From Acidobacteriaceae bacterium (lineage in GTDB: Bacteria > Acidobacteriota > Terriglobia > Terriglobales > Acidobacteriaceae): a DNA stretch of 64,000 bases. The stretch spans positions 1-64,000 of the forward strand of contig JANXYB010000005.1 of the NCBI GenBank assembly GCA_025350325.1, read 5' to 3'. The notes beneath the pieces are model-generated. The model did no database searches, was not told the DNA's origin, and saw only the letters and a list, made by a program, of their open reading frames with translations. The translations under genes and the position numbers were made by a program. Position 1 is the first letter of the stretch. Each line of letters starts with the position of its first letter. Shown piece after piece: positions 46,578 through 56,726 of this stretch.

Positions 46578-47238
46578 AGTGCGATAAGACGAGAGGCCCA
46601 CACCCTCTCTACAGGCACACGGAGTCGCTTTGCCAAACGCGGGTCCGCACGCTTCGCGGCTGGCAGTGCTGTTGATCTAAGTCACACCAGGTTTGACGCT
46701 TAGTCGCCCATCGCACTTAAACGGCAGGCCAAAACTTCGACGAAAAGGGGTTCTATTTGGCCTAGGTCAATGTAGCCTTGGCGACTTATCTCTTCACGAT
46801 GGCGAGCAAACCCCCGATCAGGAACCACAATTTTGATCATTTTGGACCTATCTGTTCATTTTTATCTTGTGTTCGCCGGAAATGTATTTTATTGTCCTAG
46901 CAACGAACCTAAGCCAAGACGGTTTTCAGATCGGTTCAACGACACCAAAATTGACAGGTTGCGGTTGGCTCGTCGTCCGGCGAAAGGCACTGCAAACGCC
47001 GCTTATTACCCTGAAACGCTTTGTGGATGGGATGCAACAGAGAGATACCTGCTCGTCGTCCTCGTCCACTAGCGGAGTACTGGTTTTAGAGTTCCGCTCT
47101 TAGTCCTGCAGCGCGATGGTTAGGCGCGAGGGCTCCGGGCTACTGGTCTTTGACTCCTTGGTGTATATCGTCCCGCAGGCTGGCTTGTATGCAGCTCAGT
47201 ATTTGGACATCACAGGATTTCAACAAAAGAAGGGTGCG
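46578..47238. other. Intergenic region upstream of the second Oar-like receptor
   Basis: 661 bases without a recognisable gene. A small inverted repeat GAGAGG / CCTCTC (46591-46609) just after the deoR stop may be a weak transcription end. The remainder should contain the promoter and any operator of the receptor gene; AT-rich stretches such as TTTTGATCATTTT (near 46843) are possible regulator sites, but no clear palindrome was recognised. Open frames in it have no ribosome sites. Confidence 0.45.
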
Positions 47239-50200
47239 ATGGCAATGATTGATCTCATTCGAGGCTCAAACCGCTGGCTTTTAGGCTATTGTCTTAACCG
47301 GAGCTCCCGCGGCTCCACCAAACCGACTCACTCCGTCCTCGGCAGTGCGTCTCTAATTTGGCTGTCGACGATTTTGCTGTTGATGTCTCCTCTGCTGATA
47401 CGCGCTCAAGAGTTGACTGCAACTCTTAGCGGAGTCGTCACCGACACCTCCGGAGCCGTGATTCCCCATGCCGCCATCACTATCACGCTCAACGGCACCA
47501 ACGGTACAGCTCGTGCCTTAGAGTCGGGCGGCGACGGCAATTACACTGCCACCAACCTCACTGCCGGAACCTATTCGGTCACTGTCGTAGCCTCTGGATT
47601 CGAGACCTACAAAGGCAAGAACATCGTTCTCGAAGTAGCTCAAAAGCACACGGTCAACGTACAACTGAAGGCGGGCGCGGTCACGACTACGGTTACCGTA
47701 GAAGACAACCCCGTGTCGGTCGATACGGAAAGCAGCGCCCAGGTTGGAACCATCTCTGGAGTCCAGGTACGGGAGCTAGAGCTAAGTAGTCGCAGCTTCG
47801 AGCAACTTGTGACTCTACAGCCTGGCGTCGTCAATCAACTGGGCGATGAGGTTTCCGCAGGCGGCACAGCTCTCTCGGTCAATGGCGCGCGGACTACGGC
47901 TAATAACTGGACTGTAGACGGCGCTGACATCAACGATAGCGGCTCGAACGGAACCATCACCAATGAGCCCAGCGTCGATGCGATCCAGGAATTCACCCTG
48001 CAGCGAGGCAACTACGACGCCGGCTACGGACGCTCGGGAGGCGGACAGATATTGGTGGCCACCAAGAGCGGTACCAGCGCCTTCCATGGCGACGCGTATG
48101 AGTTTGTCCGCAACACGGCTCTCGATGCCAATTATTCCTTCAACAAGCCGGAGGGAATCGCGCGTGGCGTGAACCACCACAACGACTACGGCTTCACCAT
48201 CGGCGGCCCGTTCTACATTCCCAAGCTCTACAATCAGGCCAAGAATAAGACCTTCTTCTTTTGGTCAGAGGAATGGCGCAAAATCACGACCCCGGGCAAT
48301 ACCAGCATGCCGGTAGCGACCGCCGCTGACCTGACTGGCACAATCCCCGACACGGCTGTGGTCGAGAATGGGGTGACTACTTACGCCCCCTATACGCCCG
48401 GTGGGCCTAACGGTCTGTCTGGGAGTTGCGCTCCGGTGCACGATGCGGTCGCCCACACCAGCCAGATATCGCCCGCCTGCTTCAGCGCGAACGCACAGGT
48501 CTATCTGACTGACATCTTCGCCAACCCCAAGTATGCAGCCAACAACGGGGGCAATCTCAATTTCGCATACTCGCAGAAGAACGACCTACACGAAGACATT
48601 ATCCGTGTCGATCACTACTTCAATGACAAGGTGCATTTCTACGCGCGCGGCATGAACGATGTCATGCCTGTCAACGCTCCCATGGGGCTTTGGGCAGGGC
48701 CGAACTATCCCGGCCTGGTGAATACGGCGGTTGATTCGCCGGGCAAGAACGTCGTGGGCAACCTGACCTGGACCATTTCACCCACGATCGTGAATGAAGT
48801 TGAATTCGTATACGCTCAAGGCACCTACCACTCGACCATCTTAGGCGGGCAATTTGCCACTTCGCCCACTGCCTTCAGCGCCCTGACCAACAACTGGGCA
48901 TATAAAGATCCTTACGGGCGCTTACCTTCAGTGAGCATCACTGGAGTTCAGGGATTTAGTCCCGGTTCCGCTCCTTGGAAAGAACGTAACCTCGACCGCA
49001 CCTACTTTGACAATCTTGCGGTAACCCTTGGCAAGCACACTTTGCGCACCGGCTTCCAGTTCCAACAGATGATCAAGACTGAGAACGCCGTTTCGGGCGG
49101 TCCCAACTTCTCCTTCGCCAACCCCAGCGCCAACGCCAGCAATCCCTGGAGCTTTGGTGACTTTCTGCTGGGCGATGTACACACCTATTCGCAGGGCAGC
49201 CGCGATATCGTTCCCGACCTGCATTACATCAACAGCGAAGCTTACGTGCAAGACGACTGGAAAATCAACAAGCGCTTGACTATCAACCTGGGTGTACGCT
49301 GGAGCGCTTTCCCGTCGCCTTCCGACGTAAAGAATACGCTCAATAATTTCAATAGCCAGCTGTTCAGCGCGTCTAAGGCACCGGTCATCAACCCGATAAC
49401 AGGCAATTTTGACCCGCTGTTCACCAACCTGATCCCGGCCACGTATGCCAACGGGATTATCTTCCCGGCTGGTGCGGCGTGCACCGCGGCTCAGGCAATC
49501 TCTTCGCAGATTAGCTGTTCACCTTTTAAAAGCCACATCAATCCCGACAAAAAAACTAACTTCGGCCCTCGCCTTGGATTCGCCTATAACCCCGACGGTC
49601 GCGGCGCAACATCGATCCGCGGCGGCATTGGCATCTTCTACGATCGCCTGCTGAACGGAATCTGGGAGCAGAATGCCTTCCAGGATCCGCCGTTGCTGCA
49701 GACCACGACAATCAATGTGACCTCGTTCGACCAGCCAAGCGGCGCCAATCAGGTTTCATACGGCCCTAACGCGCTGACCGTTACAGGCACGCCAACTTTC
49801 AAGGTTCCAAATTACGCTAACTACAACCTGTCACTGCAGCGCCAGCTACTACCCACTACCACCCTCGAAGTGGCCTATGTAGGAAATCTGGCTCGTCACC
49901 TGCTCGGCGAGTTTGATTTGAATCAACCTACGCTCGCTGCAAGAATCAACAACCCAACAGCCGACGTCAACGCCATCCGCCCCTACCAGGGATATAGCTA
50001 CATGCACGACCGGGCCCCTCTCTTCACCAACAACTACAATTCGCTGCAAGTCTCACTCAGTCATCGCTCGACACGGGGACTGACCCTGGGAGCCGCATAC
50101 ACATGGTCGAAGGACCTGACCACCAATTCCAACGATCGTGGGACCTCCGCAACCAACAGTTACAACTTCAAGCAGGACTACGGTCCGTCAACCTCGAATA

Positions 50201-50742
50201 CGCCGCAGATGCTAATCGTCAACTACGTTTACGACTTGCCGTTCTTCAAAGGACAGCGTGGCTTTGAAGGGCACCTTCTAGGCGGGTGGGAACTCTCGGG
50301 CATCTCATCTTTCTATTCCGGGTCGTCGTTTACAGTGACCCAGCCGCTTGACCCCTTCGCCACCATAGGCCCCAACGGGTTGGGCTTCATCGCAGACGGA
50401 GATATCGCAATCCGTCCCGACCAGGTTTCACCCATTCATAGGACCAAGACCAAAGCACAATGGTTCTCAACTTCTTCCTTCACCCCCGCAGCAGGACACT
50501 TCGGCAGCGAGCGCGTCGGTTCTCTGCTGGGACCCGGCGTGCAGAACTGGGACTTGGCTTCGATCAAGAATTTGAACCTGGGAGAACACCTCCGGTTCCA
50601 ACTACGCGGGGAATATTTCAACGCATTTAACCACACTAACTTCAGCGACGTCGATGCCGGGGTTGGCGACGCCAATTTCGGACAAGTCACCTCTGCCCAT
50701 GAGCCGCGCAGGATCCAAATCGGCGCAAAACTAAACTTCTAA
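47239..50742 (+). CDS. Oar-like TonB-dependent outer-membrane protein, 1167 residues
   Basis: I start it at the ATG at 47239 (AAGAAGGG upstream); the earlier part of the frame has no signal features. A hydrophobic stretch (ASLIWLSTILLLMSPLLIRA, then Q) at residues about 37-56 acts as signal peptide, preceded by an unusually long basic N-terminus. Then come a regulatory-like beta-sandwich (TATLSGVVTDTSGAVIPHAA), a plug (LALQ-like segment, VNGARTTANNWTVDGADIND and GGGQILVATKSGTSAFHG), and a barrel ending IQIGAKLNF. It is of the same class as the receptor at 20701 but only distantly similar. Its nearest upstream gene is a DeoR regulator, suggesting sugar-related uptake. Confidence 0.92.
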   Translation: MAMIDLIRGSNRWLLGYCLNRSSRGSTKPTHSVLGSASLIWLSTILLLMSPLLIRAQELTATLSGVVTDTSGAVIPHAAITITLNGTNGTARALESGGDGNYTATNLTAGTYSVTVVASGFETYKGKNIVLEVAQKHTVNVQLKAGAVTTTVTVEDNPVSVDTESSAQVGTISGVQVRELELSSRSFEQLVTLQPGVVNQLGDEVSAGGTALSVNGARTTANNWTVDGADINDSGSNGTITNEPSVDAIQEFTLQRGNYDAGYGRSGGGQILVATKSGTSAFHGDAYEFVRNTALDANYSFNKPEGIARGVNHHNDYGFTIGGPFYIPKLYNQAKNKTFFFWSEEWRKITTPGNTSMPVATAADLTGTIPDTAVVENGVTTYAPYTPGGPNGLSGSCAPVHDAVAHTSQISPACFSANAQVYLTDIFANPKYAANNGGNLNFAYSQKNDLHEDIIRVDHYFNDKVHFYARGMNDVMPVNAPMGLWAGPNYPGLVNTAVDSPGKNVVGNLTWTISPTIVNEVEFVYAQGTYHSTILGGQFATSPTAFSALTNNWAYKDPYGRLPSVSITGVQGFSPGSAPWKERNLDRTYFDNLAVTLGKHTLRTGFQFQQMIKTENAVSGGPNFSFANPSANASNPWSFGDFLLGDVHTYSQGSRDIVPDLHYINSEAYVQDDWKINKRLTINLGVRWSAFPSPSDVKNTLNNFNSQLFSASKAPVINPITGNFDPLFTNLIPATYANGIIFPAGAACTAAQAISSQISCSPFKSHINPDKKTNFGPRLGFAYNPDGRGATSIRGGIGIFYDRLLNGIWEQNAFQDPPLLQTTTINVTSFDQPSGANQVSYGPNALTVTGTPTFKVPNYANYNLSLQRQLLPTTTLEVAYVGNLARHLLGEFDLNQPTLAARINNPTADVNAIRPYQGYSYMHDRAPLFTNNYNSLQVSLSHRSTRGLTLGAAYTWSKDLTTNSNDRGTSATNSYNFKQDYGPSTSNTPQMLIVNYVYDLPFFKGQRGFEGHLLGGWELSGISSFYSGSSFTVTQPLDPFATIGPNGLGFIADGDIAIRPDQVSPIHRTKTKAQWFSTSSFTPAAGHFGSERVGSLLGPGVQNWDLASIKNLNLGEHLRFQLRGEYFNAFNHTNFSDVDAGVGDANFGQVTSAHEPRRIQIGAKLNF

Positions 50743-50765
50743 CGAACAATCGCTTTGCACATACG

Positions 50766-50804
50766 ACGACGGCCGGGATTGAGTCCCGGCCGTCGTTTCT
50801 TTGT
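50766..50804 (+). terminator. Rho-independent terminator of the second Oar-like gene
   Basis: A 13-bp stem ACGACGGCCGGGA / TCCCGGCCGTCGT with a TTGAG loop followed by TTCTTTG, 23 bases past the stop codon at 50742. Confidence 0.9.
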
Positions 50805-50863
50805 TGCGTCTTGCTATAGAAAGGCGGCAACTATTCGATTTCAAATTTGAATCGATTCCGTCT

Positions 50864-52048
50864 TTATTTGTCATGAGGCGATTCAGCCGCCGCGGGCGCC
50901 ACCGGGGATTTTGACGGGAGCCTGGACATCACTTTGAGGAGCCGATCGTCGGCGGCCTTGTTGAGACTCTTAGCCTTGGTGAATTCTGCTTGAGCCTCTG
51001 CGGTTTTTCCCATGGAGCGATACAGCCGCCCCATCCGCCAATGAACATTCACGTCTCCGGGGGCCAGTCTTGCCGCGGTTTTGAACTCCAACAAGGCGTC
51101 CGCATTGCGGCTCTGATCGGCATAAACGATACCGAGGTCGAGGTGTTCCATGGAATTTGCGGGGTTGGCCTTCACCAGTTTTTCGAGCAGTGGTTTGGCA
51201 GCGTCCATCCGGTTCATCTGGATTTCGGAGTCGGCAAGATAAAGCGTGGCCTGCAGGTGATGCGGGTCGCTGGCAATTTCCGCTTGAAACTCCTGAGCCG
51301 CCTCAGCATATTGATTTTGCATCCACAACAGGTAGCCCAAACCGAAGTGCACATTCGGCTCTTTCGGATTCGCCTTTACGGCTGCGCGGAATTCGCGGGT
51401 CGCACCAATTCTGTCTTTCATCTCATCCAAGGCTTCGCCAACCAGCATGTCAGCCTCGGCAGACTCTGCGTTGAGCGCAATCATCCGATGAAATGCATCG
51501 AGAACGCACTGATACTGGTTTGACAACAGGCAACTGTGCGCCAACGTTAGCAGCAGTGTCAGATTTTGAGGATCACGATCCGCTGCAATTTTTAGAAAAG
51601 AATTCGCCGCCGGATACTCACCCAATCCGTAGTGCGACATCCCCATAAGAATGTTGAGTCGCTGATCTTCGGGCTCTGCTTTGACCAGCGGCGCGAATGC
51701 TTGTATGGCTTGTTTGTAGTCTCCGTTTTTAAAGAGCGCGAGGCCCAGATTCAAACGCAGGCCAGGCATTTCGGGAGCCAGGGCCTGAGCCTTGCGATAG
51801 TTCGCGATTGCCTCTGAATAGTGGCCTTGGCGAGCCTCGAGCAAGCCCAGATGTGCAAATGGTTCGGGATTAGTCGCATTAGCCTTGGCGAGACTGCCCC
51901 ATGCAGCCTCGGCCTCTGCGAGTTTGCCCTGTTGCTCAAGCGATATGGCGGCGTCTCTCTGCTCGGTTTGCGACAGTGCGAACGATCCACCACAGATGAC
52001 GAAAATCGCCAGCCAGACTGCCACTCGCTGCACAAGAATGTATCTCAC
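50864..52048 (-). CDS. Secreted TPR-repeat protein, 394 residues
   Basis: About nine tetratricopeptide repeats cover the mature protein (for example GKLAEAEAAWGSLAKANATN, GHYSEAIANYRKAQALAPEM, NQYAEAAQEFQAEIASDPHH). I start at the GTG at 52048, which gives a signal peptide (LVQRVAVWLAIFVICGGSFA); a longer start at 52129 would bury it. GGGGAA precedes the GTG. It is a periplasmic scaffold of unknown partner, similar in kind to many Acidobacteriota TPR proteins. It lies between the Oar-like receptor (convergent) and iclR. Confidence 0.85.
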   Translation of the reverse strand: MRYILVQRVAVWLAIFVICGGSFALSQTEQRDAAISLEQQGKLAEAEAAWGSLAKANATNPEPFAHLGLLEARQGHYSEAIANYRKAQALAPEMPGLRLNLGLALFKNGDYKQAIQAFAPLVKAEPEDQRLNILMGMSHYGLGEYPAANSFLKIAADRDPQNLTLLLTLAHSCLLSNQYQCVLDAFHRMIALNAESAEADMLVGEALDEMKDRIGATREFRAAVKANPKEPNVHFGLGYLLWMQNQYAEAAQEFQAEIASDPHHLQATLYLADSEIQMNRMDAAKPLLEKLVKANPANSMEHLDLGIVYADQSRNADALLEFKTAARLAPGDVNVHWRMGRLYRSMGKTAEAQAEFTKAKSLNKAADDRLLKVMSRLPSKSPVAPAAAESPHDK

Positions 52049-52183
52049 AAATTCCCCAATAGAATTCTCGCTTGCAGCAGCGATCACTCGCAACCGGGAA
52101 ATGGCGGTCGCTGCGAAAGGTGGTCCCAACGCGCTCTACCATCATTGATCTGCCCGACCATTGATCAGCACGAACTGGCAGAC

Positions 52184-52996
52184 TTAAGCCGACAACGCAG
52201 TCCGGTTGGCACGCGCCGAAGTGGTGAATCCCATATCCATTGAAATGCCGCGCACGCATTGCAGGAGATGATTCGCAATCGAAGGAAGCTTCGCCGCAGT
52301 CACGCGAAACGACGGCCCTGAAACACTCACCGCGGCTACCGGTTGGCGTTGTGCATCGAGCAGCGGCACAGCAATGCACCGCAGGCCCTCTTCGAGTTCC
52401 TCGTCGTCGACTGCATAGCCTCGACGCCGTGTCTTTTCAATCTCGGTGCGGAGAGCCTCGGCGGAAGAAATAGTCCGATGGGTGAAGCGTTCAAAGCGCG
52501 TGCGCTTGATAATTTCGGCGATCCGGTCCTCCGGCAAAAAGGCCAAAATTGCCTTGCCCACTGAAGTGCAATACAACGGATTGCTCGACCCAATCCGCGT
52601 AATCATGCGCACTGAACGCGCCGGCTCAATTTTGTCAATGTAGATAACGCGCAACTGCTCGAGGATGCAGAGATGCGCGGTCTCTTCGGTCTCTGCAACC
52701 AGCCGTCGCAGATGCGGTTGAGCACGGTCACGCAGGTCGTACTGTTCGATGGCGCGATTGCCCAAATCGAACAGCCTGAGGCCCAATCTGAACTTGCCGT
52801 TGACGGTGCGTTCAACCATGCGGTGCCGCTCGAGCACCATCAGGAAGCGGTGTGCAGTGCTCTTATGCAGTTGCAGGGACGAAGCGACCTGCGCAAGTCC
52901 GAGAGGAATGTCGCTCTCTCCGAGCAAATCGAGTACAGCGAAGGCGCGATCCAGGGCTTGAACTTTATAAGTCCCTTGGGGGGGAGTATCTCGCAT
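52184..52996 (-). CDS. IclR family transcriptional regulator
   Basis: 270 residues from the ATG at 52996, with AGAGGA upstream. The winged helix domain comprises ALDRAFAVLDLLGESDIPLG, LQLHKSTAHRFLMVLERHRM and a wing; the C-terminal effector domain carries SSNPLYCTSVGKAILAFLPE, RRRGYAVDDEELEEGLRCIA and PVAAVSVSGPSFRVT, all characteristic of IclR. Members respond to aromatic or sugar acid effectors. The nearby 2-keto-3-deoxygluconate-kinase-like gene (55606) makes a KdgR-like role plausible, but that is inference, as three kilobases separate them. Confidence 0.93.
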   Translation of the reverse strand: MRDTPPQGTYKVQALDRAFAVLDLLGESDIPLGLAQVASSLQLHKSTAHRFLMVLERHRMVERTVNGKFRLGLRLFDLGNRAIEQYDLRDRAQPHLRRLVAETEETAHLCILEQLRVIYIDKIEPARSVRMITRIGSSNPLYCTSVGKAILAFLPEDRIAEIIKRTRFERFTHRTISSAEALRTEIEKTRRRGYAVDDEELEEGLRCIAVPLLDAQRQPVAAVSVSGPSFRVTAAKLPSIANHLLQCVRGISMDMGFTTSARANRTALSA

Positions 52997-53181
52997 AGTG
53001 GTCCTCTGTTCCGTCTGGTGACAACGCCTAATTTTCTCAAAATATGGGACTGTCGTCAACAAGTGGGACGCAGGGCGTGAGGTCTAATTTTCAGTGGAGC
53101 TACGACACTGACTGCGGCTTCGCTTTCAAGATGCTCTAAGAGAGATTAAACGGCCCGTCCAGGTCGGCAGTCGCTGACAGC

Positions 53182-55071
53182 TTATGCGGACACAACATCC
53201 CCCTCACCCGGCGCTAGGAAAAGATTCTCTTCCAACCCATGCTGGCGGGTGTAAAGGTCGTAGTAGCGCCCACCCATCGCAAACAACTCGGCGTGGTTGC
53301 CGCGCTCTACGATGCGACCTTGTTCCACCACCAGGATCTGATCTGCGCGGCGAATCGTCGATAACCGGTGCGCAATGACGAAGGTTGTACGACCCTCCAT
53401 CAACTTGCTGAGGCCCGCCTGAATCATCGCTTCCGATTCCGAGTCAAGCGAACTGGTGGCCTCATCGAGAATGAGAATGCGAGGCTCGGCAAGCAGCGCA
53501 CGTGCAATCGACAGTCGCTGACGCTGACCACCGGAAAGCTTTACGCCACGTTCTCCCACAATCGTTTCGTAGCCATCCGGGTAGCGTTCAGCAAATTCAT
53601 CCACACGCGCGGTGCGACAGGCAAAGAGAAACTGCTCTTCGGTCGCCTCCGGTCGCGAAAACATCACATTTTCGCGAATCGATCCATCAAAAAGAAACGA
53701 GTCTTGCAGCACTACGCCCAATTGCGATCTGAATGTATTCAGATCAACGGCCGCGAGATCTACATCGTCCACCAACACGCGACCCTCTGACGGTGTGTGA
53801 AATGCACATAGCAGGCTGATGATCGTCGACTTGCCCGATCCCGACGAACCAACCAGCGCCGTCACTGTTCCGGGCTCAGCCAGGAAGCTGATGCCGTGCA
53901 GCACGGGTTTGTCAGCCTCATAGGCAAAGATCACGTCGTCAAAGCGCACCGTACCGTGAATGGGCGGCATCTTTAACGTCCGCCGCGGATCCTGGTTTTC
54001 CCCTATCTCGGACATTATTTCTCGGGTGCGGTCCAAGCCCGCAAAAGCCTCAGTCAGTTGGGTGCCGATATTCACGATCTGAAAGATTGGCATGACCATG
54101 ATGGCCAGAAACATGTTGTAACTGAAGTAGTCGCCCACCGTCCACGTATGACTCAAAACATTGTGGCCGCCCAACCACATCACCAGCGCGGAAACCAGCC
54201 CCAACACAGTCGTGGAGGCCGAGCCGAGCACGCTGGTCATCGTCAACGACTTCATCACATTCGCAAGAAGTCGTTCCACACCGACTGCAAAAACCGAAGC
54301 CTCGCGCTCTTCAGCGTGATAACCCTTGATGACGCGCACGCCGCCTAGCGACTCCGTGAGCCTGCCCGTAACCTCCGCATTTATTTTTGCCCTCTCACGA
54401 AAGATCGGGCGGATTACTTTGAATGCGTACTGCAGAATGAAAACGAAGGAGCCTACCACCGCGAACACGGTGAGCGTAACCAAAGCGCTGCGATGCAGCA
54501 AATACACAAATGCCAAAACGGCCGTCAGCAGTCCACCTACGAATTCGACTAGCCCGGTGCCAACCAGGTTGCGCACGCCTTCGACATCAGACATAATGCG
54601 CGCCACCAGCGTCCCTGTGCGGTTCTCGTCATAGTAAGAGACCGACAGCAGACCCACGTGCCGCTGCACCTGGCGACGCATTTCGGCAATCAGGCGTTGA
54701 CCGGCCTTTGACAGCAATTGCGTGAGCGAGAACGAAGTGATTGCCTGCACTATCATTGCCGAAAAAACCAGCGCAATAATCCGCGGCAACAAATCGGGGC
54801 GCGGGTGCAGCGGAGAGAGCACCGTATCTAGCAGCGGCTTGGCTGTATAAGGCAACACCAGTCCAGCGACGCGGTTGATGACCATCAGCCCCATGCCCAA
54901 CGCGAGTAGCCCGAGACGCGGCGCCACCAGCGCACGTATCTGCGGCCACAGTTTTTTGAGATCGGGCTTGCGCTTGGGCAAGTCACCTAAGGCCGCGCGA
55001 GCCCCTCCGCCGCGGGGCGAACGCTCTGCGCCTGCGCTCAGACCCGACCCCCCGCCTCGCATGGTGCTCAT
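53182..55071 (-). CDS. MsbA-like ABC exporter (fused permease-ATPase)
   Basis: 629 residues. The N-terminal exporter domain (about 40-340) is preceded by a Gly/Arg-rich tail and followed by the ATPase domain with Walker A VGSSGSGKST, Q-loop LGVVLQDSFLFDGSIRENVM, signature LSGGQRQR, Walker B ILILDEATSSLD, and switch His in FVIAHRLSTIRRAD. Functions as a homodimer exporting lipids or drugs. Its start codon lies only three bases after the stop codon of the small membrane protein gene, so the two form an operon. It is distinct in sequence from the exporter at 30530. Confidence 0.92.
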   Translation of the reverse strand: MSTMRGGGSGLSAGAERSPRGGGARAALGDLPKRKPDLKKLWPQIRALVAPRLGLLALGMGLMVINRVAGLVLPYTAKPLLDTVLSPLHPRPDLLPRIIALVFSAMIVQAITSFSLTQLLSKAGQRLIAEMRRQVQRHVGLLSVSYYDENRTGTLVARIMSDVEGVRNLVGTGLVEFVGGLLTAVLAFVYLLHRSALVTLTVFAVVGSFVFILQYAFKVIRPIFRERAKINAEVTGRLTESLGGVRVIKGYHAEEREASVFAVGVERLLANVMKSLTMTSVLGSASTTVLGLVSALVMWLGGHNVLSHTWTVGDYFSYNMFLAIMVMPIFQIVNIGTQLTEAFAGLDRTREIMSEIGENQDPRRTLKMPPIHGTVRFDDVIFAYEADKPVLHGISFLAEPGTVTALVGSSGSGKSTIISLLCAFHTPSEGRVLVDDVDLAAVDLNTFRSQLGVVLQDSFLFDGSIRENVMFSRPEATEEQFLFACRTARVDEFAERYPDGYETIVGERGVKLSGGQRQRLSIARALLAEPRILILDEATSSLDSESEAMIQAGLSKLMEGRTTFVIAHRLSTIRRADQILVVEQGRIVERGNHAELFAMGGRYYDLYTRQHGLEENLFLAPGEGDVVSA

Positions 55072-55074
55072 ACG

Positions 55075-55455
55075 CTAAACCTTTCCTGATCGCCGCGCGG
55101 CGATAAACGACCGCACACAAAGCAGCACATAAACGAGCAACAATCCAGCCATCGCGACTTGGGAACCAATAGCGATCATGTCCGGCGGCACACCGGCGGA
55201 ATTAGCGTGCAGATATCCCTGCACCGCCTTGATCGCACTTCCCAGAAAACCTAACAACCCGATGGTCACGTTGATGTGCATGAAGAGCTTGCGGCGCGAC
55301 TCGACGGGGCTCATCGCCAAATACCCGAATATGCCCAAACCCAATCCAAACCACGTCGGAATGAGGGCAGTTGGATGCTGGCTGCCGGTGCCGAAGAAAC
55401 TCCCCAAGCCGAGCAGGATCAGCAGGGCCGCAAACACTATTGTTAGTTTTGCCAA
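55075..55455 (-). CDS. Small four-helix membrane protein, 126 residues
   Basis: Not recognised as a named family. I start at the TTG at 55455, as GGGAGG lies six bases upstream; the longer open frame upstream lacks support. Four hydrophobic segments are visible (LTIVFAALLILLGLGSFFG, WFGLGLGIFGYLAM, INVTIGLLGFLGSAI, VAMAGLLLVYVLLCV), so it is an integral inner-membrane protein with both ends probably inside. Its stop codon is three bases before the ABC exporter start, so it could be an accessory subunit of that exporter. Confidence 0.75.
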   Translation of the reverse strand: MAKLTIVFAALLILLGLGSFFGTGSQHPTALIPTWFGLGLGIFGYLAMSPVESRRKLFMHINVTIGLLGFLGSAIKAVQGYLHANSAGVPPDMIAIGSQVAMAGLLLVYVLLCVRSFIAARRSGKV

Positions 55456-55605
55456 AGAGAGCCTCCCTCGCGGCACCCGGTCAGGATACCAGTTGAAAGT
55501 ATGCTCCGACCCTGCCTCCCGATGCGAAGATTCAGATGCCAAGATTCTGGGGCGAACATTCAAGTACGAAAGTTCCAGTGAGAAGATTCAAGGTCAACAC
55601 GGCGC

Positions 55606-56685
55606 CTAGCGTTGAATGCGCGCCGAACCGCCATTTGCAAACGCGCGCACCTGCTCAATCGTCGCCATGGTGGTATCTCCAGGGAAGGTGGTGAGCAGCG
55701 CGCCATGAGCCCATCCCAGTTTGAGAGCCTGCTCGGGCGACTCTCCGGCCAAAAAGCCGTAGATGAGCCCCGCAGCGAAACCATCACCGCCGCCAACCCT
55801 ATCCGTTACTTCTAGCTCCGCCGTAGGAACGGTATAGGTCTTGCCATTGATCCATGCAACTGCTCCCCAACTATGCCGATTGGCCGAGTGCACCTCGCGC
55901 AGTGTCGTCGCGACCACCTTGACCGCTGGATGTTTTTTGATTACCCGGTCGATCATATTCAAAAAAATGCTTGGGTCGAGCTTTGACTTCGCTGCGACTT
56001 CAGGCCCGGGAATGTCGAGGCCTTTCTGCAGGTCTTCCTCATTGCCCACCAGCACGTCCACATTTTCGAGAATCTTTGCGATGGTCGCCACTGCTGTCTC
56101 GGCGCCTCCGGAGATCTTCCAGAGCTTCTCTCGAAAATTGAGATCGAACGATGTAACGGCACCGACGGCCTTGGCTTCCCGCATCATTTCCGCCGTCAAC
56201 TCAGCCGTGGTGGGTGAAAGAGCGGCAAAGATTCCGCCGCTATGCACCCAGCGTACGCCCCCTGCAAAAATCATTTTCCAATCAAAGTCGCCAGGCTTCA
56301 ATTGCGCCGCCGCTTCATTTGCCCGGTTGTAGAAAACAACAGGTCCACGCACTCCGCAACCGCGATCGCTGTAGACGGTCGCCATATTCGGCCCCGTCAC
56401 GCCATCATGCTTGAAGTGCTTGTAGAAGGGCTTGACGCCCATCGCACGGACACCCTCTGCGATGAGATCCCCAATTGGATAATCCGACATGGCCGAGGCG
56501 ATGGCCGTCTTCATTCCGAAACAGTCGGAAAGATCGGCAGCGACGTTGAATTCCCCGCCGCTGACATGTATCTCGCACCTCTTCGCTTTGCGAAAAGGGA
56601 TGATCCCGGGATCGAGCCTATGCACTAGCGCGCCAAGAGACAAGAAATCAACCGCACCGTCTTTATTGATCTTCAAACCACTCAT
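55606..56685 (-). CDS. PfkB-family sugar kinase, KDG-kinase-like
   Basis: 359 residues. PfkB signatures: first motif HVSGGEFNVAADLSDCFG and the second, DRVGGGDGFAAGLIYGFLAG, whose Asp is the catalytic base. The segment SFDLNFREKLW is typical of 2-keto-3-deoxygluconate kinases, which phosphorylate KDG from pectin or uronate breakdown. Fructokinase or ribokinase-like substrates remain possible. AAGGT lies upstream of the ATG. The IclR regulator lies about 2.6 kb further on the same strand. Confidence 0.88.
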   Translation of the reverse strand: MSGLKINKDGAVDFLSLGALVHRLDPGIIPFRKAKRCEIHVSGGEFNVAADLSDCFGMKTAIASAMSDYPIGDLIAEGVRAMGVKPFYKHFKHDGVTGPNMATVYSDRGCGVRGPVVFYNRANEAAAQLKPGDFDWKMIFAGGVRWVHSGGIFAALSPTTAELTAEMMREAKAVGAVTSFDLNFREKLWKISGGAETAVATIAKILENVDVLVGNEEDLQKGLDIPGPEVAAKSKLDPSIFLNMIDRVIKKHPAVKVVATTLREVHSANRHSWGAVAWINGKTYTVPTAELEVTDRVGGGDGFAAGLIYGFLAGESPEQALKLGWAHGALLTTFPGDTTMATIEQVRAFANGGSARIQR

Positions 56686-56726
56686 CGTTGATCGACCTTA
56701 CTAAAACTTAACCGTTGTAATCGTCA

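Noticed and set aside
46833-47103. Two overlapping plus-strand open frames of about 80 codons
   Set aside because: No ribosome sites, no recognisable features; they probably lie in the receptor's promoter region.
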